64,000 nt of DNA from NCBI RefSeq assembly GCF_004135285.1, contig NZ_CP035494.1, positions 1,736,001 through 1,800,000 on the forward strand. Reading direction: 5' to 3'. The DNA comes from Microbacterium protaetiae (lineage in GTDB: Bacteria > Actinomycetota > Actinomycetes > Actinomycetales > Microbacteriaceae). The notes beneath the pieces were generated by a model. It saw only the letters and a list, made by a program, of their open reading frames with translations. It searched no databases and was not told where the DNA came from. Position numbers and translations under genes: made by a program. Below are positions 32,823-41,310 of the stretch, one piece after another. The stretch's first letter is position 1. Each line of letters opens with the position of its first letter.

Positions 32823-33979
32823 TGCACGATGCCGAACGCATTGCGCCGCGTGTCGCCTTCTTGCACCCTTCGCGCGGCCCGATCACTGAGCGCGATTGGT
32901 CGGGCACACCGCTGGGACTCGTCACTGCGATGCGTGGCCTCGGGGTCGAGGTCATCGAGGTCGGGTATAAGGTTCCGACGCTTGTCCGCCGCTTGGCGCA
33001 CGTCGTCTCCCGCGTGATATCACACGATCTGACGGCCGCGGAGCGCAGCAGCATCAAGATATGGCTGCGTCGGCGCACATTCCAGAACCAGCTGGATCGT
33101 CTTGGGCACCTTGACGGAGTGCTCGCCGTCGGCACGGACTGCTACGAGCTCGAGCGCCTTGTCGTCCACGCGCCCGTTGCGACATACGACGACACCACCC
33201 TTTCGACGATGTGGGAGAGCCCAGAGTCCGACACGAGCAATGCCGGCTTCAGAGAACGTGACGTTCGACGGTGGATAGAGACCCAGGCGCGGTCCGCTCG
33301 CGCAGCGACGGTCAACTGCGCGAGCACGACGTGGGCGGCGCGTTCCATCGTCTCTGACTATGGTGTGCCGAGCGATCGGGTCGTTGCGGTCGGTATGGGA
33401 CACCGCCCGCGCACGGCTGGTCCAGTGGTCGCGCGCGACTGGAGCGTTCCTGTCTTTCTCTTTGTCGGCGTTGACTGGAGAAGGAAGAACGGGGAGGCGG
33501 TTGTGCGCGCCTTCGAGGCAGTGCGACGGGTTCACCGAGATGCCACTCTCCATCTTGTCGGCAGACATGCCCCAGTATCCGGCCCGGGGATCGTGGATCA
33601 TGGTCTGCTCGCACGAGACGATCCTGAGGCGCAGAATACGCTTGATAACCTGCTCGCGCGGGCGACGGCCTTTGTGCTTCCGAGCCGGTTCGACCCCTCT
33701 CCGATCGCATATCTGGAAGCTGCCTCCGCAGGCATTCCTGTCATCGCGACATCCGAAGGCGGCGCCGGTGAACTACTCGGAGAGGCTGCGATCGTCGTGT
33801 CTCCATTCGATGACGCGGCTCTGTTCAATGCGATGTTGACTCTCTCGGGCCCGGAAGAAGCGCGGCGACGGGGAGAGCTCGCGAAGGAACGGGCCGCGGA
33901 ATCTACCTGGGAACACGTCGCGTCTCGTATTCTCGCTGCACTGGGGGTGTCTGCTGGTGAGACCGAGCGAGTGCAGTGA
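32819..33979 (+). CDS. GT4-type glycosyltransferase
   Basis: 386 residues. RVAFLHPSRGPITERDWSGT starts the acceptor domain; VPVFLFVGVDWRRKNGEAVV near residue 214 and RFDPSPIAYLEAASAGIPVI near residue 298 are donor-domain segments, with Asp in the first position of the E-x7-E motif. Start ambiguous between ATGATG at 32819 and 32822, both overlapping the previous stop. Part of the glycosyltransferase run of the polysaccharide locus. Confidence 0.82.
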   Translation: MMHDAERIAPRVAFLHPSRGPITERDWSGTPLGLVTAMRGLGVEVIEVGYKVPTLVRRLAHVVSRVISHDLTAAERSSIKIWLRRRTFQNQLDRLGHLDGVLAVGTDCYELERLVVHAPVATYDDTTLSTMWESPESDTSNAGFRERDVRRWIETQARSARAATVNCASTTWAARSIVSDYGVPSDRVVAVGMGHRPRTAGPVVARDWSVPVFLFVGVDWRRKNGEAVVRAFEAVRRVHRDATLHLVGRHAPVSGPGIVDHGLLARDDPEAQNTLDNLLARATAFVLPSRFDPSPIAYLEAASAGIPVIATSEGGAGELLGEAAIVVSPFDDAALFNAMLTLSGPEEARRRGELAKERAAESTWEHVASRILAALGVSAGETERVQ

Positions 33980-34027
33980 CATGTGTACCGTGGTGGTGAA
34001 TCAGGCACACAGAAGGGCTCATACAAG

Positions 34028-35083
34028 GTGACCGTTCCGTCGACGGCACGTCACGCCCTACGTGCCGCAGTTCACAGATATCGGCGGTCTGCGGACCTGA
34101 AGTGGCGGAGGATCCCGAAGTTCGCGATTTCTGCGGCGGCCGGTGAGCCGGTCGTCTACTATCTGACCCCCACCACTGTGCGGCCTCAAGGTGGGGTTCG
34201 TGTCGCCTTTCGTCACGTCGATGCGTTGAACGAGTTGGGGTGGAGAGCGTCGATCTTGCAGAGGGGGACGGTGGCCCGACCCCGCTGGTTCGAGAATTCG
34301 ACTCCGATCGTCTCGTTCGATCGGCTGGAGTTCCACGCGAATGACGTTCTTGTCGTCCCCGAGGTGTACGGGCGCACGCTGACGGATCTTCCCGCCGACG
34401 TGCGCGTGCTTGTCTTCAATCAGGGGGCATACATCACCTTTGACGGGCTGGACTACGCGAAGACGTCGCCCGGGGCGCCGTACCGGGGTGTCCGTGGCCT
34501 AGAAGGCATCATGACCGTGTCCCACGACAGCGCTGATCTTCTCTCGCTCTCCTACCCGGACGTTCCCGTCGACATCGTCAGACCCGTGGTCGATTCATCG
34601 CTCTTTCACCCGGGCGATTCTGTACGTGAGCAGACGATCGCCTTCATGCCCAGCCGGCGAGCGGGCGAGATTAATCAGATCATGCACATCCTTCGTGCAC
34701 GCGGCATCAACTGGACGTTCTCGCCGATGGAGGGACTCACCGAGCGCGAAGTGGCGCAGCGGTTGCGGCGCTCCCGTCTGTTCCTGAGCATGAGCGACCG
34801 CGACGGTTTCGGCCTGCCTCCGGCAGAGGCGATGGCGTGCGGATGCTACGTCGTCGGCTATCCCGGTGGCGGTGGGTCAGAGTTCTTCGACCCGAGCTAC
34901 TGCTCACCCGTCGCATCGACCGCGGAGCTCGTGCGAGCGATCGAGACAGCGATATCGACGCCGGAAGAAGAACTCGCGCAGGCCGGCGAACGCGCTTCTC
35001 ACGCCATTCGAAGTCACTATGACGTGCAGGGACTCGCAGACGACCTCAGCAAGGTGTTCGCTCGCATCCTCGGGGCGGTGTAG
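34028..35083 (+). CDS. Glycosyltransferase, GT-B fold
   Basis: About 351 residues from a GTG at 34028; a GTG at 33983 is an alternative. EPVVYYLTPTTVRPQGGVRV near the start is an unusual acceptor motif; SDRDGFGLPPAEAMACGCYV near residue 257 is the GT4-like donor motif. Spacing to the previous gene is 48 bases, more than elsewhere in this run. Last glycosyltransferase before the Wzz-like genes. Confidence 0.78.
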   Translation: MTVPSTARHALRAAVHRYRRSADLKWRRIPKFAISAAAGEPVVYYLTPTTVRPQGGVRVAFRHVDALNELGWRASILQRGTVARPRWFENSTPIVSFDRLEFHANDVLVVPEVYGRTLTDLPADVRVLVFNQGAYITFDGLDYAKTSPGAPYRGVRGLEGIMTVSHDSADLLSLSYPDVPVDIVRPVVDSSLFHPGDSVREQTIAFMPSRRAGEINQIMHILRARGINWTFSPMEGLTEREVAQRLRRSRLFLSMSDRDGFGLPPAEAMACGCYVVGYPGGGGSEFFDPSYCSPVASTAELVRAIETAISTPEEELAQAGERASHAIRSHYDVQGLADDLSKVFARILGAV

Positions 35084-35105
35084 GAAGAGGCGCAGTGGGG
35101 CAACC

Positions 35106-35220
35106 CTGGGGAGCTGAGGAGAACGCGGCGACTCCGCGCTCATGCCTGCAGCACAGGTATGATTCAGGCAATTCCGCTACCATCGGGAGATTGGTTGGGG
35201 AATGGGCTCAGATTGGGGAG
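35106..35220 (+). promoter_or_regulatory. TGGGGA motif cluster before the Wzz-like genes
   Basis: CTGGGGAGC (35106), TTGGGGAAT (35195) and TTGGGGAGA (35213), all on the coding strand; the last two are 18 bases apart. They occupy the only sizeable gap in this part of the locus. A separate promoter here would allow the polymer-length genes to be expressed apart from the glycosyltransferases. Confidence 0.45.
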
Positions 35221-35232
35221 AGTGAGCTCAAA

Positions 35233-35943
35233 TTGTCTTTGCGTGAGCTATTGAGATTGCTCGGTCGGCGCTGGTACATCATGGTCGTCGCCGTGGCGCT
35301 TGCTGCGACGAGCACGGTCATGCTCGCCCGCGATGGAGGCATCTACACCTCTCGAACGATCGTGGTTCTCACCTGGCCCGGGTCCACCGCAGTCAGTCCG
35401 TACAACGGGACGAATGACTGGAGCGTGATCACGTTCGCGGAAGCGGTCACGACCATCGTCAACGGGGGGAAGACCGACACCCAGTACTACTCGCACGTCG
35501 ATGCGCCCCTGTACGGGGTTGGTGTCAGGCAGGCGAGCACCGTGACCGTCAGAGATGAGGGAAGCCAGTGGGTATCGGATATCGACTCGGCAGTCATCGA
35601 AGTGCAGGTCGTCGGTCGCACGCACGACTGGGTGGAGACGCGACAGCAAGCGCTACTTGACAAGATCGAAGAAGTGGCGGTCGCCGAACAGGGCGGGGAC
35701 GAGGTGCCCGCGGATGAGAAGATCGCGGTGCACGTCGAGTCGCTGACGAAAGAGATCGCCTATGTGTCTGCGTCGCGGATGGCGAAGATACTGGCCGCAA
35801 TGGCGCTGTTCGGCACAGCTCTGATTCTTGGAGGAGCGATCGCGTGGGTCACCGACCGGCGCAGCGTGCGGCGACACCAGTCGGGCGCAGAAAGCAGCAC
35901 GCACCGACACGAGGGTGAGTTGAGTGGAGCAATGGCGCAATGA
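35233..35943 (+). CDS. Wzz-like chain-length protein, first of a pair
   Basis: About 236 residues, taking the TTG at 35233 as start (12 bases after GGGGAG); the frame is open further upstream, so the start is uncertain. LSLRELLRLLGRRWYIMVVA begins the Wzz domain with its first membrane helix, and ILAAMALFGTALILGGAIAW near the end is the second. No Walker motifs or tyrosine-rich kinase tail follow. It should sit in the membrane and set polymer length with the Wzy-like protein encoded downstream. Confidence 0.72.
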   Translation: MSLRELLRLLGRRWYIMVVAVALAATSTVMLARDGGIYTSRTIVVLTWPGSTAVSPYNGTNDWSVITFAEAVTTIVNGGKTDTQYYSHVDAPLYGVGVRQASTVTVRDEGSQWVSDIDSAVIEVQVVGRTHDWVETRQQALLDKIEEVAVAEQGGDEVPADEKIAVHVESLTKEIAYVSASRMAKILAAMALFGTALILGGAIAWVTDRRSVRRHQSGAESSTHRHEGELSGAMAQ

Positions 35944-36725
35944 ATTTCATGGATGTCCTTCGGGGACTGATGCGGCGGTGGTACATCGCTGTGCCGGGTG
36001 TGATCATTGCGGTTGCCGCTGCTGTGGGCGTCTGGCTCATCACACCCTCCGAGTATGAGCGATCGGCTTCGCAGCTTCTCCTTCCGGGAGTGGGCGTGCT
36101 CCCCAAGGGAGCGACGAACCAATACCTGTACATGGGCGGCCTCGCTCCGGTCGCGGACGTACTCACGCGGGCAGTTGATTCTGACGAGATGGTGCAGACC
36201 ATGCGTGAGAACGGCGCGGAGGTGGCGATCGCCAGGGATGGATCAGCGACCGGCCCCGTCATATTGCTCACGGTCACGGCCGACAGCGACGATGCCGCAG
36301 CCACGATGATCGACGACATCGTCGCGCAGACGGCAGTGACACTCGACCAGTTGCAAGCAGCTCAGAACATCCCAGAAGACGACAGGGTCACCGTGTCGAC
36401 GATATCGGTCGACACCAAGAGCACGGTCCATGAACGGTCGAGGATGGTGAGGGCGGGTGCCGCGGGTGTGGCGATCGCTATGGTCGCGTTGATCCTGGCA
36501 AGCGTCATCGATGGTTTGAAGACGAAGAGGCGACGCGGGAAGCGTACAGAATCCACCGCCCGCGCAGATGCTCGGATGGAGGATCTCGATCCGCTCATCG
36601 ACGACAGTGAGATCTTAGATGGGCCTCGATCGGTTCCGGCCGGAAGCCCGCAGGGAAGTGCCGAGGTCATCGAGCAGCATGGGATCGACAGCCACGAGAG
36701 GGCGCGGGCGTCGGTGCCGGAATGA
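35940..36725 (+). CDS. Wzz-like chain-length protein, second of a pair
   Basis: 261 residues. MNFMDVLRGLMRRWYIAVPG and then AVAAAVGVWLI form the first helix; RMVRAGAAGVAIAMVALILA near residue 167 is the second. The loop between (about 130 residues) is predicted outside the cell. The cytoplasmic tail (KTKRRRGKRTESTARADARM, then acidic) has no kinase motifs. Overlaps the previous gene by four bases and the Wzy-like gene by four bases. Related in layout, not closely in sequence, to its neighbour. Confidence 0.75.
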   Translation: MNFMDVLRGLMRRWYIAVPGVIIAVAAAVGVWLITPSEYERSASQLLLPGVGVLPKGATNQYLYMGGLAPVADVLTRAVDSDEMVQTMRENGAEVAIARDGSATGPVILLTVTADSDDAAATMIDDIVAQTAVTLDQLQAAQNIPEDDRVTVSTISVDTKSTVHERSRMVRAGAAGVAIAMVALILASVIDGLKTKRRRGKRTESTARADARMEDLDPLIDDSEILDGPRSVPAGSPQGSAEVIEQHGIDSHERARASVPE

Positions 36726-38143
36726 TCGAGTGGGGGCGCGCAGACAGCGCGGAGTTCCGCCCTGTGGCGGCACAGGAGCATCAGGGGATCGCGCCGCCGA
36801 GCAGGTCGTCGGCCGTCGCGATGCTGATCGTGTTCGTTCTGCTGCTCTTCGTCATCCCGTCGAACGTGTCGATTGTCGGCCTGGGCACCCTCGGGCGTCC
36901 TTCGTTGCTGTGGGGGCTTGTGCTGGCAGTGTGGTGGGCGCTCACCCACTTGCAGACGAGGACGAAGGATGTGCAACCTCCTGCCCAGCCGGTCCGTTGG
37001 GCGCTGGGGGCCTTCATCATCATCGTTCTGGTCAGCTTTGCGGCGGCGATGCTCCGCGGCCAGCCCGCCGATCAGGTGAGCCCCGCGATGACGGCCGTCG
37101 TGCGCGTGGCGTCGTGGTCGGGCGTGACACTCGTTGCCATGGACGGCATTCGTACGCAGGGCGACATCGTTCGACTCGTCAAGGTTGCTGTCATCGCAGC
37201 GGGGGGAATGGCACTTCTCGGGTACGCCCAGTTCTTCACGGGATCCAGCCTCACGGAATGGATAGCGCGAATCCCCGGGATCTCGTTCGACTGGGGCGGC
37301 ATCGACATTCGCGGTGCCTACATCCGCCCGGCAGGCACCGCCACGCACCCGCTCGAGTTCGTGACGTCGATTCTTGCCGTCTTGCCCATCGCCATCACAG
37401 CGGCGATCACCGGGGGGTTCCGTTCGACGTCACGGAGGCGGTTCCTGTGGTGGCTGGTCGTCGTTGCAATCGTCGGAATATGTCTCCTTTCCGTGTCGCG
37501 CTCCGCGATGATCGGACTGCTGGTCGTCTTCGTGCTGCTTGCGCCGTTTGTGCCCTCGAGGTACCGCTGGGGTGGGTTCTTCGGCGGACTTGTGGGGATC
37601 GCGGTCATCGTCGTTGCGGTTCCGGGGGTGTGGAGGGCATCGCTCGGTCTCTTCGCCGACGTGTCGGATGATCCCGGCACAGCATCACGAACAGGGGGCT
37701 TGGAGCGGCTCCCCGAGTTCATCTCGGACTCGCCCGTCATCGGATCGGGGCTCGGCACGTTTATGTCCCGCTACTACGTGTTCGACAACCAGTGGGCCGG
37801 GCTGCTGGTCGAACTCGGCATTGCGGGAACGCTCTCGTTCATTGTGCTCATCGCCTGCGCGGTGTGGAGCTCGGCGTACGCGGCGAGAAGGTCTCCGTTC
37901 CCAGAGACGAAGCTGCTCGCCGGAGCGATTCTCACCGGCACGGTCACGATCGCGGTGTTGTTCCTCTTCTTCGATGGACTGAGCTTCCCGATAGCAGCAG
38001 GCTTGTTCTTCCTCTTCGTGGGGCTCTCGGCTTCTCTCCGCCGGATCGCGCACTCCGACGTCGAACTTCAGAACTCCATGACGTCGAAAGCTGTGAATCG
38101 ACGTCGAGTCGCGGGTTCACCTGTCGACCGTCTCGCACAATGA
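36722..38143 (+). CDS. wzy: O-antigen ligase/polymerase family protein (Wzy-like)
   Basis: 473 residues with about 11 hydrophobic segments (VAMLIVFVLLLFVIPSNVSI, FIIIVLVSFAAAML, RFLWWLVVVAIVGICLL). The loop RIPGISFDWGGIDIRGAYIR and the segment SPVIGSGLGTFMSRYYVFDN match the WaaL/Wzy superfamily, which joins lipid-linked oligosaccharides outside the cell. Placed with the Wzz-like pair, it is more likely the polymerase than a ligase. Last plus-strand gene of the operon; a strong hairpin follows. Confidence 0.85.
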   Translation: MIEWGRADSAEFRPVAAQEHQGIAPPSRSSAVAMLIVFVLLLFVIPSNVSIVGLGTLGRPSLLWGLVLAVWWALTHLQTRTKDVQPPAQPVRWALGAFIIIVLVSFAAAMLRGQPADQVSPAMTAVVRVASWSGVTLVAMDGIRTQGDIVRLVKVAVIAAGGMALLGYAQFFTGSSLTEWIARIPGISFDWGGIDIRGAYIRPAGTATHPLEFVTSILAVLPIAITAAITGGFRSTSRRRFLWWLVVVAIVGICLLSVSRSAMIGLLVVFVLLAPFVPSRYRWGGFFGGLVGIAVIVVAVPGVWRASLGLFADVSDDPGTASRTGGLERLPEFISDSPVIGSGLGTFMSRYYVFDNQWAGLLVELGIAGTLSFIVLIACAVWSSAYAARRSPFPETKLLAGAILTGTVTIAVLFLFFDGLSFPIAAGLFFLFVGLSASLRRIAHSDVELQNSMTSKAVNRRRVAGSPVDRLAQ

Positions 38144-38147
38144 TGAA

Positions 38148-38194
38148 GCGACCCCGGGCTGGAAAGGAGCGATTCCGTTCCAGCCCAAGGTCGC
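38148..38194. terminator. Bidirectional terminator hairpin between convergent genes
   Basis: GCGACC-cc-GGGCTGGAA (38148-38164) pairs with TTCCAGCCC-aa-GGTCGC (38178-38194): 15 base pairs, one 2x2 internal loop and a 13-base loop. It lies five bases after the Wzy-like stop and 20 bases from the stop of the convergent DUF4082 hydrolase. No strong T run on either side. Confidence 0.8.
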
Positions 38195-38214
38195 AACGAC
38201 AGGCGAGGTGCCGC

Positions 38215-40224
38215 TCAGCCGCCCACGGTCACCCGGTAGATGTGGTGGGTGTACTCGGCGGCGAAGTCGTCCTGGAACGTTCCGTTCGTCACCTTCACCG
38301 TGCGACCCTCGTCGACGACCTCGACGGAGGTGGCCTTCGCGAGCTGCGGCGGAAGCGTGAACGTGCGCGATCCGGTGCCGCCCGTCGTCATGGCGACGAC
38401 GTAGGCCGAGCCGTTCGAGACCTTGAGAGCCGTGTCCAGGCCGTCGCCGAACTTCCACGTGTAGGTGGGCGAGTTGAGCGCGGGGGCCATCTCTTCCACC
38501 TGGGCGTTGATCGCCGTGATCGCCTTCAGCCGGTCGGAGCCGCACTGGATGATCGAGTACGTTCCGCAGCTTCCGTTGTTGTTGTGCTGGAAGTACGCGA
38601 CACCCGCGGCCCCGTGGATGAGAGCGCTCCACACCGCGCCACCGATCTGCCCAGTGGTAATCGTCGTGCGGCCGTCTTCGGTGAGGAACGGCATTCCCGT
38701 CTCGACGAAGACCCAGTTCGGCTTGGGCGTGGTGGAGAACGTCTCCATCCGATCCTGAAGCCACCCGTATGCCGCGGAACTCGACGGGTTCTTCGACGTC
38801 GTCCAGTACGGGTCGTACTTGATGAGATCCTGCACGTGTGGGCTGGTGTACGCGTACTTGTCGACGGCAGACACATCGAGAAGGTTCAGCTGGTCGTCCA
38901 TGGTGTTCGGAGCCCAGTACGTTCCGAGCACGCCGTTGCCGAAGTTCGCCTGGACGAACCGACCGTCATTGAGCGCCCGGATCTTCTTCGCATACGACGT
39001 TTGCTGCGCGAGCCGGCCCTGCTCGGTGTCGGAGTCGCAACCGCCGAGGCCCATCTCGCATTCGTCGCTGAGGAACCAGCCGACGACGCCCGGATCTGAG
39101 CCGATCTCGGAAGTCGACCATTCCTGCTGTTGCGCGATCACGGACATGCCTGTGCGCGTGACGGTCGAGATATCCGAACCATCGTGCTCGACGCCCATGT
39201 ACGTGTTGATGCCCGCTGCCTTCAGAGCAGAAGCGTGCTCTGGCTTGCCCAGGAAGACCGAGATCGGGAAGAACGAAGAGTCCGTCCACCCCGAAGCGGC
39301 CGCTTTCGGGAACTTCGCGTAGTAGCTGGAGCCTCCGTACCAGGGCTCCTGCGGCAGGTCGAGTGCCGCAACGGTCCCCGTTACAGGTGGGGTCTGCGCC
39401 GACTGGGACGGCGTCGGCGATGGAGTCTGTGTCTGCGTCGGCGTCGGCGACGGAGCGGTCACAGGGGCCGATGGGGTGGGACTGGACGTCGGACTCGGTG
39501 ACCCGGTTACGGGTGCGCTCTCGGCCGCGAAGACAACGTCGATGTAGTAATTCGAGTTTCGAAAGTTCTTGGTCGGATAGCCTCCGTTGCCGTACTTGTA
39601 CACGCCAGCGCCCTTGGGAAAGACGATGTTGCCACGCGTGACCGTGTGGGTGAAGTAGTTCTCATCGGCGGAGTAACCACCGCGCGGGGAGATGTACGAC
39701 GCAACGTACGTCGCGCCAGGTTTGACGGCGACGGGAGTCGAGAGGTGGGCGGTCACCCATCCCGTCGACGAGCCCGACGGGAATGTGACGGTCGCCAGCG
39801 CGTGACCCTTCGCATCCCAGAGCGTCGCGTGGTGCGTCCCGCGGTTCGAAGGTGTCCGATAGAACTGGATGCCGGTGATGGTGCCCGCCTTCTTGACAGA
39901 GAACTTCACGCCGAGCTCGACGGATTGTCTGTCGGGGTCGACGGGCGTGCGGGGTGCGATAGTCTCCCCGAAGCCCCCCGTGGTCGCTGTCGGCGCCGAG
40001 GCTGCCTTCGTCGCGGCGGCAGCCGAGGCCGTGCGCGCCGAGTTCCTCGTGGAGGCGTCGGCCGCGTCCGGCTTCTGGACGGCGGCTGCCGAGGTCGCGA
40101 GCACGACGCCCGAGGTGAGGATCGCCGCAGCGCCGAACGCAATGATTCGCCAACTGAAGCGGGGCCGTGTCGCGTGACGTCGTCTGGTGGTGTGCTGTCC
40201 GTTGGGGGTATCGGTATTGCTCAA
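38215..40224 (-). CDS. Secreted DUF4082 protein with glycosidase-like carboxyl domain
   Basis: 669 residues. A signal peptide (RFSWRIIAFGAAAILTSGVVLATSAAAVQ split by a hydrophobic core at 25-45) precedes one DUF4082 domain at about 85-232 (GVKFSVKKAGTITGIQFY, TGWVTAHLSTPV, NSNYYIDVVF). A Pro/Ser/Thr linker (233-285) leads to a 380-residue domain. This has YMGVEHDGSDISTV, VVGWFLSDECEMG, VFVETGMPFL and GVAYFQHNNNGSC, the layout of a TIM-barrel glycoside hydrolase with acidic residues at strand ends. Family not identified. Located at the other end of the polysaccharide core from the giant DUF4082 protein. It has its own consensus promoter. Possibly trims the exported polymer. Confidence 0.8.
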   Translation of the reverse strand: MSNTDTPNGQHTTRRRHATRPRFSWRIIAFGAAAILTSGVVLATSAAAVQKPDAADASTRNSARTASAAAATKAASAPTATTGGFGETIAPRTPVDPDRQSVELGVKFSVKKAGTITGIQFYRTPSNRGTHHATLWDAKGHALATVTFPSGSSTGWVTAHLSTPVAVKPGATYVASYISPRGGYSADENYFTHTVTRGNIVFPKGAGVYKYGNGGYPTKNFRNSNYYIDVVFAAESAPVTGSPSPTSSPTPSAPVTAPSPTPTQTQTPSPTPSQSAQTPPVTGTVAALDLPQEPWYGGSSYYAKFPKAAASGWTDSSFFPISVFLGKPEHASALKAAGINTYMGVEHDGSDISTVTRTGMSVIAQQQEWSTSEIGSDPGVVGWFLSDECEMGLGGCDSDTEQGRLAQQTSYAKKIRALNDGRFVQANFGNGVLGTYWAPNTMDDQLNLLDVSAVDKYAYTSPHVQDLIKYDPYWTTSKNPSSSAAYGWLQDRMETFSTTPKPNWVFVETGMPFLTEDGRTTITTGQIGGAVWSALIHGAAGVAYFQHNNNGSCGTYSIIQCGSDRLKAITAINAQVEEMAPALNSPTYTWKFGDGLDTALKVSNGSAYVVAMTTGGTGSRTFTLPPQLAKATSVEVVDEGRTVKVTNGTFQDDFAAEYTHHIYRVTVGG

Positions 40225-40345
40225 AACGTTGCCCCTCCCGGGGGCAGTTGGGGGTCGGGATCACGAGCTTTGGTCGAGGGTGGGGGTCCCTCGGCTCGCG
40301 TCGCAGTACTCGCAAAACCGTAGCATCTGAGACGTATTCGTGCGC

Positions 40346-40375
40346 ATGATAATTACGTGAGACTCAGAGTGTCAA
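40346..40375 (-). promoter_or_regulatory. Near-consensus sigma-70-type promoter of the DUF4082 hydrolase gene
   Basis: On the minus strand TTGACA (40375-40370), 18 bases, TATCAT (40351-40346). This leaves an untranslated leader of about 115 bases before the ATG at 40224. Such a full -35 is unusual in this GC-rich sequence. The rest of the 183-base gap holds C-rich tracts (CCCCC runs on the minus strand) and no gene. Confidence 0.6.
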
Positions 40376-40426
40376 GATGAGACGGCTCACAGAACCGCAT
40401 GAACCGATTATGAGCCGCTTCTCATC
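40376..40426 (-). terminator. Hairpin across the stop of the DUF6492 gene
   Basis: GATGAG-ac-GGCTCA (40376-40389) pairs with TGAGCC-gctt-CTCATC (40411-40426). It spans the stop codon at 40408-40410 and lies just upstream of the DUF4082 hydrolase promoter, so it would insulate the two units. A 21-base loop makes it weaker than the hairpin at 38148. Confidence 0.45.
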
Positions 40427-41310
40427 CGCTCGGCAATATGCCGGAGCACGTTCTCGTCAGTCAAGGAGTTCGACTGGATGTGCACGGCGACGTCGTCGGG
40501 GTGCAGCCGGTCGAGGAACCGGTCTGCGTGCTCGAGGTCGAGCGGCGTGGGATCCCAGTGGCTATGACAGAGGCTTCGTTGTTGTGTGTTGGTGCGGTAG
40601 CGAGCATCGGCCAGCGTCATCACGTAGGTGCCGTAGAAGATGAACTCCGAGAAGTCGAGGCGGCTGCCGATCACATCACGCCAATCGCGACTCGTTGTCT
40701 CCGCTACTCGGGAGGTAGAAGCGCGCACGAGCTCGGGGTCCCAGCTGGCGAAGGCCGAGATGTAGTCGGGGGAGTCGGGTTCGACCTTGCTGGTGCCGAG
40801 CAACGCGCGTGCGGCTGCCTGCCATGCGAGGTGCCGGGTCATCGCTGGGGTGATCCCGTGCGGTGACCGGTACAGCCGGACGACGCCGGCCTTATCGCGG
40901 AACGTCGATTCGACGAGAGGCCGGACGATGAGCACATCGGAATCGATGAGCAGGGCGACGTCGGCCTCAAGCGTTGATACGACCGCGAGCTTGACGAGTT
41001 GCTGCAGCATCCACCCGCGGATCGGGGGCCACGGGCGGGTCGCGTTGACGGCGTTGATGCGAAACCCGCGGGGGAGCCCGGGAATCCGCGCGAGAGGAAT
41101 GGTCGAGACGAAGCGGCGAGGAAGAACCGCGCGGTAGCCGATGACATCGAGCCGCCCGGTGTCGACGGACCGGAAGAGGGGGACGTCGCGGTCGGGAACC
41201 GCAACGATGTGTCGCACCATCGGGTCGGTGTGCTCAATCACCGAGCGATGAAGACGCGCGAAGCTGGGGAAGTCCGGAGCGTGACTGGGAGTGACGACCT
41301 GAAGGCTCAT
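40408..41310 (-). CDS. DUF6492-family putative glycosyltransferase
   Basis: 300 residues beginning MSLQVVTPSHAPDFPSFARL. VSTLEADVALLIDSDVLIVRP near residue 115 has a DxD motif (DSD) of the GT-A type. Resembles the DUF6492 group of uncharacterised transferases found in polysaccharide loci. It overlaps the stop of the GT2 gene by four bases, so the two probably act on the same product. Confidence 0.75.
   Translation of the reverse strand: MSLQVVTPSHAPDFPSFARLHRSVIEHTDPMVRHIVAVPDRDVPLFRSVDTGRLDVIGYRAVLPRRFVSTIPLARIPGLPRGFRINAVNATRPWPPIRGWMLQQLVKLAVVSTLEADVALLIDSDVLIVRPLVESTFRDKAGVVRLYRSPHGITPAMTRHLAWQAAARALLGTSKVEPDSPDYISAFASWDPELVRASTSRVAETTSRDWRDVIGSRLDFSEFIFYGTYVMTLADARYRTNTQQRSLCHSHWDPTPLDLEHADRFLDRLHPDDVAVHIQSNSLTDENVLRHIAERMRSGS

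Noticed and set aside
36619..37671. Plus-strand frame of 350 residues over the Wzz/Wzy junction
   Set aside because: Alternative frame with Arg/His-rich sequence lacking membrane helices; the Wzz-like and Wzy-like frames explain the region.
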